A stretch of DNA of 64,000 nucleotides, from assembly GCF_905163445.1 (NCBI RefSeq), contig NC_053197.1, positions 4,836,001-4,900,000 of the forward strand. Reading direction: 5' to 3'. Under the pieces are notes generated by a model that saw only the letters and a program-made list of their open reading frames with translations, made no database searches and was not told where the DNA came from. This stretch comes from Pararge aegeria (Eukaryota > Arthropoda > Insecta > Lepidoptera > Nymphalidae). This document shows positions 45,101 to 57,100 of this stretch, one piece after another. Positions within the stretch are counted from its first letter, which is position 1; each line of letters starts with the position of its first letter. Made by a program: the position numbers and the translations under genes.

Positions 45101-48100
45101 TGGGTTACCCGGTAAGAGGACAGTGATAAAACTAGTACTTTGATTGATGTAGCAAATTCAAAGAGACATTTTTTAGGACGCGTACTGTGTATGACCTATA
45201 TTGTATTATTTTATCATCAATTGTCAAGATTAGAGCGTTGTTGCTATACGTTAAGGTTAAATGAAGTAGTGTTTTCGTAGATAGATGAAGACAGAGACGT
45301 TATATTTGAGTCCTTTTTTTTTGTATTGTAATTTGGCAAATCTAAGACAGTGGTGAGTGACCATTTTTTTATTCAAGTCGCAGAACAAGTAATAAACATC
45401 ATCTGCGTTTATAACGGTTGTCCTAAAATAAAAATTTGCCTATGTTACTCTTCGTTCTTCATGACAAAACTAAAGTTAAATGATTCCATAATTAGGGCGT
45501 GAATAAGGGACAAATAAACAAACAAACACACTTTCACGTTTTTAATATTAGTAAGATTATTTCTTTATCTAATGAAGCGTCTAACCTGTGTTCTTAGCGA
45601 AGTTTAAGTGTGCGCTTTGCGTGAGACCAATCAGAAGCATTGCACGATCGGGCGTGTTTTGTGATTGGACGCACGCAGGATGCACCACAACGAACGCAGG
45701 TCTGACGCTTCAGATTGGTCTTCGCTTTACTAGGTATTAATTTAGGTATAAAAAATAAAAAATACTGTAGTTTAAAAATAACAGCTGGTTGGACCGATAG
45801 CATTTTAAAAATACTTTGCAGTATGGTGCACCAACACCGATTTCCTATTGGTAAATCCTAGCTGGCATTTCTTGACAAACCCCAATGCCACAATTTCGTA
45901 ATAATTATAATATCGTTTGGTAACAAAATTCTCATGATTAATTAATAGTGCTAAAATAGAAAGTGCCATATTACCTTACTATTTATATCGACGATCTATG
46001 CAATAAACTGTTATTAAGATTATTGAGATCTGCATTGCAAAATTATTGATAGAAATTTTCATGCAATATTTCAATGAAATAATAAGACTAAAGATATTAT
46101 CTTACACTTAAAAAAAACATTAAAATAAATATAAGTTTTGATTGCTTCTCCGGCAATGCTGTTTTGTGATTCTTTATTTAGTTAAATATATTTCGGCCCG
46201 TTATAAAATGACCGTGAACTTTTCCTTACCTACCCTTACATATGTTAAACCATTGATTTAAGTAAATAAGTGTGTATAGGAAATATTCCAAAGAATACTA
46301 TTCGAAGTTCGCGTATCAAAGTACATTTGAAGATCAGTATTTCTGTAGTACATAGTATTTATATACAACGTACCATTTAGTCAGCGCAAGCGGATACATC
46401 AGCTCGGTAGCCTCAGAAATACCATAATTTCGGACTTAATTTTTATTAATGAAATTAAATATAGCCTAAATGACTACATGAGAAGATAAGATTGCTTTCT
46501 TATGGTGAAATAAAAATCGGTTGAGTTGTTTCAGAGTTTATCGATACATCTTCATCTGCTTACTTCTCAGTACCTATAGGATCTGAAACCTATCTGTTCT
46601 TTAAACGCAGCTGATTGGAACTATCGGCGTAAATTTTTACAAGACATTCTTCATCGTCCAGTTTATGAATTGTCTGGTGGGAGTCTTAGACCGTGGCTAT
46701 TTAACACACTAACAATCTAACAAGACGTTGCGCCAAGTTGTTTACCGTTCCTCTTTGAATCCGGGGTAGCAACCGTTTCAACCGTGAAATATAACTGCCA
46801 TATTAGTAGTACAGAGCTCGGCCGGGAAAGAACTATCGCTCGCTAAGCAGCATTGTTGCATTCTGTGTTCCGGTCCGGTGTTGTAATTACAGGCACATAA
46901 GGTTTAATACCTTAGCCTCAAATTGATGGGCACAGAGCGGCATGTTGCAGGACGTACTCCTTGCTTGCCCTGTGAACTGTTGCTCTGTTCATAGGCGATT
47001 CTTTCCTCTTATCATTAGGCTATCTGCTTAGTCCGTCAACTAAAATAAAAAATAAATAAATATACTACGACAATACACACATCGCCATCTAGCCCCAAAG
47101 TATTCGTAGCCTGTGTTATAGGCGCTAAGATGACTGATGAATATTTTTTATGAATAATATACATAAATACTTATAAAATACATATAAACACCCAGTCACT
47201 GAAAAACATTCCTGTTCATCACACAAACGTTTTCCAGCTGTGGGAATCGAACCCACGGCCCTTGACTCGAAAGCAGGGTCACTGCCCACTGCGCCTATCG
47301 ACCGTCAATTATTACTATTAAAAAAAAACCATTAACAGGTTAACCCTTTGTCATCTTAGACAGTGTCATGACTTACCAACTGAGATGGAGTGGGAAAATG
47401 CAATCGAAGTCATAACTTCTTTATTGTATCTCACGCGTGATTTTTTTTGTCATAGTGTGGCGTGCGGAGGGAACGCCGGAAACCTACCCCCGGCTGAACA
47501 CGACGACGACCTGACAAGCCTCAGTTGGTTACAGGACAGGAATTTGTTGAGAGGTAAGTTGCTGGGACTTACGTTTTCTAAATCACAGTCACATACAACT
47601 TATTTTCTGTTTCACTGTGAACTAAGCACGCCAAGATTCGGAGAAAGTCCGCAGAAAATCTGGACACCAGCCGGGCTAGCATTGGCAGGTTCTGGAGACA
47701 ATAAAATCCTCGAATATCCACTGACAAAGGATAAAGTGTTCTTGTTCACCTACCAAAACCTGTCGATGCAGGAAAAGATATGAGAAGATTTGTTTATTAT
47801 TTTCACTCTTACGCCCACGCTCGGAGAGTGGATACAACTGTCCCTGCCCATGTTAGCATGAAGCTGGTACTTATACTTCGCGTCGCGTGCTACTTTAATA
47901 TGACCGGGAAATCCAGAAAATTTCGGGAAGTACAATGAACCTACGAGTATAATTATAATTTGTTAAAAGGTGTCGCCGACGACTTAGTACATTAAAAGAA
48001 CAGATTATATTACTAGTAGTAGAGCTGTTTGAATTATTCCTGCCCCATTACTGTCTTCTGTGTTAAAGGAACGGTCGCAGGTGTAATTACATACAGGCAC

Positions 48101-51100
48101 AAGAGCCTTCAAACCTTCGTCTCAGGTTTAACAGGGCATGCCCTGCGAAGTGTTCCTTTGTTCATAAGCGATGACTTTCGAAATACATCTTATGTCAACT
48201 ATTACTCAAAAAATATATGTAAGTATACTGGTATAGTAAGGGCAAAAATGTTAGTTTTTTTATTTGTCGCATAAAGTCAAGCCTTAGGTAAAGGTACAAT
48301 GAAGTTATGGAAATCTTATACTAATATATAAAGGTGAAGAAGGTTTGTTTGTTAACTTGAACGCGAGGATCTCGAGCACTACTAGTTCGATTTTCAAAAT
48401 CATCCAAGTGTTGGATATACCTTTTATCGAGGAAGGCTATAGGCTATATATCATCACTTTTAGACCAATAGGATCACAGCACCAAATTAGAATGTTTTTA
48501 AATCGGCAGTTTTTCCCTTTTGAGAGCTTTCGCTGCTTCGTTTCCGCACTCGGTTGGTCTGAAACGGTGCGTTGTAAATGTAGCCACTGATGCGGTTCCC
48601 CGCTGGATATTCGCTGTGTGCGTTGCGTAAACTGTTCAAGTTTCGATAAAATCATGTATGACAAAGTTGTCCCCATTTTAAATTCCTAAAAAAAAATTTT
48701 CATATGTCTATCTTTTAATGTTGACTTATACGCGGATAAAGTCGCGAGGGACCGCCAGTAAATAAATAAACGTTTTCGTTGCTCCATACCAAATATACGC
48801 GTGTAGATAGATACATTAGGGTAATAAAACCTTTCTAAATAGCCCGAAGTATATTGATTATGTCTAAGCCCGCCTGAACCTAGCTTAGCAACGACCCTAC
48901 ACCGCCGCAAAGATATAATAAGGCTTTATTAGTACCAGTCGGCGAACGGCTACACGAAGTAAATCTTTTAGATACCATAACGTACGTGCCCAAAACGATT
49001 TTACGATAGACTGCCTAGTTGATCTAGCGGTTAGCATGTTTATGTAATAATAAATATAAATAAAAAATAAAAAATTATTACTTTTCCCACCTTTTAGTAC
49101 TTTTATATAAATTTTTCCTTTATTCACATAAAAGACACTCACATTACATTTAATTTTTGATTTTAGATTTTTAGTTTTTTCTTTTTTTTAGTTTTTCATG
49201 TTTATTAATTTCATAATTTTTGATTTTGTTTATTATTTACCTCTTTGATGATTTTGTATTTCTCGATGTAAATAAGTTTGTTTTAATGAAAAATATCTTT
49301 TGTTTGTTTATATATTATATTCTTTGTTATTGTTCTTTTTTATGATTATTTTGTTATTGTTTAGTTGCGAGGATTCAGTGACGACGAAGATAATGGGGCT
49401 GGCTGAAAACCAGTGCTGCGCGTTTTAGTTTGCAGCTATACTGAGCCAGCTCCTTTGTCACACATTTTTTTTTTTTTAATTTTTATACTTAAACAATTAT
49501 TTTATTTCACAAATGTAACATTTTACACAAATGTGTGACAATAAATACGATTTTTCTTTCTTTCTTTCTTTCTTTCTATGTAAGCTCACGAGATCCTGGT
49601 TGGATCCTGGGACACAAGTTGTTAGGTTTTGTGTTTTTTTGATTCGATTTCAGTAGGTACCAGCCTGGAATTCACCATCTTAAGTTTCACAATCTCTCGG
49701 ACATAAGAATAGAGAAGATAGAAGTAGAATACGAAAGGCAGCCTTATCGCATCAAATCCAAATTCAAAATTTCTTTATTCATGTATGCCTATCATTCCTA
49801 CTTATGAAGCGTTCATATGTTTACATAATTTTAAGGGGATGGTGATAACTTCGTTAGCCAACTTAAACCTAAAGCTACGCGGGTTCCAAAAATGCCCTAG
49901 TTAAGAAGAGCCTACAATCCCCCCCCAATGGGAGGGTTGGTTGATAATCACCACGCTGGGCAGATGGTTTGACGATCGCAGTAGGGGGCATTTAGTAGTA
50001 CCACAGAGTCTGAGTCGCCTCGTGCGACACCCGCGAATAGAGGAGGGCACCTGTATCCCGATCTGCCGTCCCCACGCGGCACATAAAAAAATCATATTTT
50101 AACCAATATATTTTTATTCCAGGTATTAATCTGACAAAAGCCGACATGGAAGATAGTAAATTGATAAGCAGTCAAGTGGTGGTAAAAGTAAGTAATGTGT
50201 TTTAGTAAACATCTTCTTCGTCTTCGTCTTAGGCTATAGGTTCGAATCCCACACTGGAATAATGTTTGTGTGATTTACATTTTGAGGTTGTTTTTCAGCC
50301 CAATTATCTAGCCCCAAAGTAAGCGTAGCTTGTGTTATGGGCAATAAGATGACTGTTAAATATTTTTAATAAATAATATACATCAATACTTATAATATAC
50401 AGATAAACACCCACTGAAAAAAAATCATGTTCATCACACAAACATTTTCCAGTTGTGGGAATCGAAACCACGGTTTTGTACTCAGAAAGCAGGTTTGCTG
50501 CCCACTGGGCCACTCGGCCGTCTGTCGGTTTATCTGTATATTATAAGTATTTATGTATATTATTCATTAAAATTGTTCATCAGTTATCCTATTACACAAA
50601 AAACAATCTACGCTTACTTTGGGGATAGATGGCGATGTGTGTGTTGTCGTAATGTATTTATTCATTTATTTATTTCCGGCCCGTTAATGCAGTAATCCAC
50701 CACGCTGACCCAGTACGGATTGTTATACTTCACATGCCTCTAGAGACAGTATGAAGCACACTCATGCATGTAGATTTCCTTACGATGTTTTCCTTGCAAC
50801 TTTAAAGCAAGTGATATTTACTTGTTACGCTTAATATAACAAAAAGACTGAGTAAAGCATCTTTCTTATTGGGTCTGGATATATTTCTTCAAGCATTCTC
50901 CTTTTCGCATTAAATCGTTCACAGTTCCAACTCATTATACTTTCGGTACATAGTTCCAAAGTATTTGTACAGTTGCTTTGTTAAATAAATATTAAACATC
51001 GGGTACTTAGTCATGTTACGTAAAAACATAGAATTAAGAACATACGGAACCCTCAGTCAGCCATTATTGAATGCAGTGCATTGTGTCCAAAACCAAAACC

Positions 51101-54100
51101 ACTGAAAACGCCCCGCGCACGTCTCACTTCACACCCGCGGAATGTTGCTGGGCTCACAGACATTTCACATCTTCCCCATGTTATAGCAAATGTTTAGTAC
51201 ATTATAGGTAAACTGATAGCAAAGTTATCTGTTAAATGAAATGAAGTGTCAAACTGCCTGTTCGAAGAACACTAAGTGGAGTGGTTTTTGATGCTTCAAT
51301 ATTTGTCGTGTACACGGTTTCTAGAAGCAGTGATAGGGTTCACTTTTTGGGCTGAGTTCAACACGCATCTCTAATCTTTTCTGGGTTAAGTGCATTTTTT
51401 TTAACAATTTAAATATCACTTGCTTCAACGGTGATTTAAAACGTAGTCTACAAAGGCTTTAAACCTACTCATTGTGGGAGGAAACCCGTGGCCTGTAGTG
51501 GGCCGCCGATAATAGGTAGATAATTGATATGATGACACGGTTTCTGTATGTTCTTATTTCTGTGCGTAAAAACTTAAATGGCTCAAAAGATAAACATATA
51601 AAATTTTTAAAAAAATACGTGAATGTGCGTAGTATGTTAATTGATGACATTAATGTTCTGTTTTACGTATATCTCGAAATTAAACTGAAACGACAGGTTT
51701 AATATTTTTTACCCAGATCTTTTATGAGTTAAAAGTTGAATACAGACTGAAGACGTTCGTAACTTCGTAAACAATGTATTTACTATTTAGCGAACAAAGA
51801 TTGACTTACATCTAATAAAATAGAATATATATAATAGTATATAATTTATGTCTACTGCCTATTCTAGCCGATTGGGATAATTTTTATCCCCCGATGTCCA
51901 CTGAGAAGATCTGCCATAGCCCAGCAAGTGGGAAAAGAAGAAATTTACCCTCGCATTATTTTACACGTATATCATTTGGATATTGAATTTATAATTACAA
52001 AAAAAAATCTGGAGGAAGGATTTGGCATTGGTTAGAGTTACCACTCTTGAAAATTCAGAAATTATCAATTTCCATATTGCCCCTGTCGAAAATCGAACTT
52101 GGGACCTCCTGCTTAAATTAAATTCACAGCGCTCACAGTTGCGCCAGGCAGGTGGTCAGAAAATATAATATTATATATTTCCTTATCCTTTCCCCTTGGA
52201 AAAAATGTCTCCTGCCAGTGTCAGACACAATAATGCATCTCACTTCACACGTACAATTTACACGTCAAAAACAGGCGTTAAAGTCACCCAAGGTGTTTCA
52301 ACACACGCTCGTTGCGAGTGCGCTTTAAAGTTTTATTTACAGTTGCAATGCCATAACATCGGTTATCAGTAGCCTTAGTACAAGATATGCTCCCTCGCAA
52401 TCGATGAGTGGTTTTCGAGTACGGAAATACTTGAACATAGGATTAAAATAGATCTTATTTGCAACTAATTAAAGTTCAAATTTGCCTATAATTCTATAGC
52501 TGGGGCTTTTGACAGAACGTTTGTAAAACAAAAATCAAAACCACAGGATTTGCGCTTGCGCACAAGAAGCGGTGATAGCGTAGTGGGTAAGATTTCTACT
52601 TCACATTCGATTTCGGTCGAGCTCGAATTCCAGTACGCAACTTGAAAGTGAAGTTTAGTGCTTTTTAAGCAATTAAGATATTACTTGCTTCGACGGTAAA
52701 GGAAAACATCGTGACGAAACCGGCATGCCTCAGAATTCTACATAATGTTCTCAAAGGTTGAGTACACCAAACCGCACTGGGCCAGCGTGGTGGACTACGG
52801 CCTTAACCCCTTCTCGTTGTGGAAGGAGACCATGCCCTTTAGTAGGCCGCTAATAGGTTGATATAATTAATGTAATGATGATGATGACAGGATTTGCGAT
52901 ACTAATCGAGTGACAGGTCAATTTTCTTTTGATACAGAGTTTGATCGAAAACGACTCTTCGATTGCGAGCGTGAAAATCTTGTACTAAGGTTACAGTATA
53001 TACAGTTCCCAAATATGACGTGATGTTTGTCTAAATAATTTTCTCCAGCGTAATATTTATCTTCACAACGTAAAAAACCAGTGTTTGGCTACTGCCTTCC
53101 ACTGACCTCCTTTAAAAATTGGCTTGGTTACTTATCTGTGAAATGTTTGCGCGCCGCAGTTTCCATCCACTACGTTTACGCTAATTTATCTTATTCTTTA
53201 TCTATTCCTGAGGCATTTCAAACGTATCGCTATCGCTAAGGTTATTATTTAGTTGCCTTGTCAACTTAAGAGATATTTTTTTATATTGATAGGTTTCCCT
53301 TACTGTATATCTAAAGTTTTTAACCTACCCAAAAGTGAAGAAGTTTCGGATTAGAATACTTTTCTTACATTTTCAAGCGAAGTTTTTTAATGGCGGTTAT
53401 AAAATATTATGAAAATAAGCTTGATTTGCTATACTCCGCGAAAAGCAGGAGAATCTGTATGGTGTCATTTATAATTTATTCAATCCTTATACTCCACACC
53501 AATAATAATATAAATAAAATGAAGCGGTAAAATGGAGTTCATAAAATAAATAAAGCGGTGATATTTCGTACAAAATAGCATCGTGGTATGGTACCCGTTG
53601 AACTATATTTAAAAAAAATATTTATTTTATTTATACACTTTATTTGTACACCACAAATAGGAAAGAAAAAACAATGGACACAACAAAAATAAACTTAAAA
53701 AGTAGGATACAAAGGACGGCCTTATCGCTTAGTAGCGATCTCTTCCAGGCAAAATGTTTGTTAACCACGAAAATCATAGTTTAAAATCTATAAAGCGGTG
53801 ATAGCCTAGTGGGTAAGGCATCGGCTTTTCTCTCGTGGAGACAAAGTTCAAGCCCCGGCACGCACCACCGACTTTAGGATATGTGCGTTTTGTAATTAAA
53901 GCAATTTAAATATCACTTGCTTTTAACGCTGAAGAGAAACATCGTGATGAAACCAGCATGCCTGAGAGTTCTCCATAATGTTCTCAACGGCCTGTGAAGT
54001 TTACCAATCCGCACTTGGCCAGCGTGGTAGACTACGGCCTTAACCCTTCTCAAATTTCAAAATTCATATTCAAAATTCGTTTATTTCAAGTAGGCCTAAT

Positions 54101-57100
54101 TAATATAAGCACTTTTGAAACGTCAAGTCTGCCTGTGTGTAGTGACTCTACCACCGGTTCGGAAGGCAGATTCTATAGGGAAGAAGCCGGCAAGAAACTT
54201 AGCAGTTGCTCTTTTCCAATATCAACAATTTAATTTAATGGGTTGTGATGATGATGTTGAATGCCCGTTTTCACGAAACCTAAGATGCTCTTAAATGGGA
54301 TGTTTAATGGTTTAGGCTATGCCTAGAGATAAATACCTTTTAACAACTCTTAAAAGATGTCCAAAGAACCTAGGCGCCATATAGACTTACGGCACCTATT
54401 CACCAGTGCGTAATGTTTGTGAAACGCGTAAACTGAAGGTGGACATAATATGATAAAAATAAAAAAATGATTTTTTTTCAATAAACTTTATGTTAGAACC
54501 TCACGTAGCGGAGTGGCTTAAAATGAAAACTAAACAAAATAGCTACCGAAACTTTGTTCAAAGCTATGCGTGTACATTATTCAATGCACACCTAAGCTTC
54601 GTTATTTTTTCTAACCCAGTGTAGTTACAGCCACATGAGGCTTAGCACATACGCCCCAGGTTCATAACAATAGACATAAGACACGAGTCGGCAATTTGTA
54701 GGACGAGCCACTTGCATGCCCTGTGAAGTGTTGCTCTATTTATAGGGTGATGGTTACCATTAGTTACCACCAGGTGGGCCATCTGCTTGGTACGTCAATT
54801 GACATGACTATAACAAAAAATGGCGTCTGTTGAACATTTCTGTCTTCAATCTTCATCGGACCTTAATAGAATTTAAATATTCCCAATCGTTTTAAAGCGA
54901 TCTCATTGCTTTCATAATCTGGTATTAAATTTATCTTAGTTTACGATTATGGATATCTGATAGTATCGTATCTTACAGACAGAACCGAGGACACCTCCGC
55001 CGATATGCCGCGTACCTTCCCCTCCCCGCACTCCCTGCAAAGCTCCCCCCTCCCCCCCAGTAAACGCTCACGCGAAACCCCCTTACTCTTTCTCCTGTCT
55101 CATCTTCATGGCGATAGAGGCAGCACCAGCGAGGGCGTTACCTGTGAAAGAGATATACGCGTGGATCATTCGACACTTCCCGTATTTCAAGCACGCGCCT
55201 CAAGGATGGAAAAACAGCGTTCGGCATAACCTGTCTCTGAATAAATGCTTCCACAAGGTTAGTTCTTATACAATTATATTCAAGCTTTTGTGATGGCAGA
55301 CCCTCCAAATGCCTCGTTGGTCTAGTGATTAGCATGTTCAACTACGGATCACGAGGTCACAGAGGGTCGGTACAAAAATTATACAACGCAAACCAAAATA
55401 TTTAGAGGTACATTATTTACCATCACCTGTGAAACTGTTTTTGTGTAAATCACTGCCATAGTTTTTACTGAAAGAAATCAGGTACAGCCCTAACCTCACA
55501 TGCAAAATTAAAATGAAGTGACTCCTGTCACTGTATTAGGTACGCGTCGCGTAGCGTATTTACTGTGCGCGTGTCGGTCTTTTATCTTCAATAGGGTTGT
55601 CATGAGTAAACACTTATCATGTTTTGAATTAATTTTCTATGTAAAAATGCTTCTTTTGATTTAATATTTTTACAGGGCGTTTCTTTATGAAATAACTTAA
55701 GAACCCTTCAACAGTATAAAATGTTGTTTTTTATATTTCAAGATTTTTCTGAGTAAGGAAATTGCCGGTGTCAACCAAGTAAAGCCGTTAGTCGTGGTTG
55801 TTATTATTTTATGGTAAAAGCCGCATCGGAGCATCGTGTTGGGTTTATGCTCTTAAACCATATCTCCTATGAGAAATGAGGCCTGTGATGAGCAGTGGGA
55901 CAATAGCCTGCGGATGATAATGTTGAAACTTCGAATTTAAAAAGTTATTCTTTTTTTATCCTCTTATCATTTATCAGATCAATTATAATAATATTCCCAA
56001 ACTTATAAAAACTTTTGAAGAATAAGGTAGAAGGTAAACGTGAAATCGACTTTTACCTTTTACCTTATTTTAACTACAGACTAAGTAGAAATCTACTTTC
56101 CGATTTCCGTAATAAAATTTTAAGGTTATTTATTTTTGATAGGTCGCAGCAGCGCCTGGATTAGGCAAAGGATCTCTCTGGACAGTAGACCCTCAGCATC
56201 GATCAACGTTACTACAGGTTAGTACATTCCTGCCGTTCATAGATCGCAACCGAAAAATTATACAATTATATGTGCTAAAAATGAGTTTATATCCTTTTAA
56301 ATCATTAATAGCGTATACCATCGTTGGCGGCACGGAATTAGTGATTTGTGAAATAATAACTGGTAGAAATACTTGCTAACGAGTTCTGGTAGAGTTCACA
56401 AGGAAACAAACCGGTGTTTTCTGTGACAGTTTCGAGGTTTAATGCCCGTGTACACGAAGTCAAAGAAGCTTAAAATGAACGTCCGCCTCCCGATGGGTTG
56501 TTAAGTGCTAAATCGAACACGAGAGGTCAATGAACTTAGTTAACAATCACAACAGAAAATTGCTCGCAATTCAGCATATGGATATCATGCCCTGACTTTA
56601 AATATTAACCTTAAGTATAATTAAAAGTTTTATGTAAACTTTTTATGTTTAATTACCATATTTTAGTTTTCTACTTCTTATAAAAAAGTTTAAATTGTTA
56701 ACTTATATTATTATTACATGAATATCAGTTAAAGCGTAAGTTATTGACGACGTGTTTTAGAATTTAATTTTTTTTCTCTAGACCCGATTCTCAAAGATTT
56801 TTTCTTTATTGTTGCTTTAATATGGTTTTATAATCAGTTTGTGTACAGTAAAGTGTATTTCATTCATTCATTCGTTTCATTTCATTCGTTCATAAAGCGT
56901 AAATTTAAAATTGGCAGGCGTTCGGTCGTCAACCAGTGCCTCCAGTGGAAATAGAAGCAGAACCCACAGACACCAGTAGGAACGCACCGGATCCACAACT
57001 GTTCCCATACCTGGCTAGACGTCTAGCCGACACCCGGACGCCGCCCGGCGCAGACGAGTACCTAGCAGCTGCAACTGTACTCGCTATGAAGTATGGACCC

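Noticed and set aside
55138..55341. 67-codon minus-strand frame
   Set aside because: Antisense to FOXN3 exon 4.
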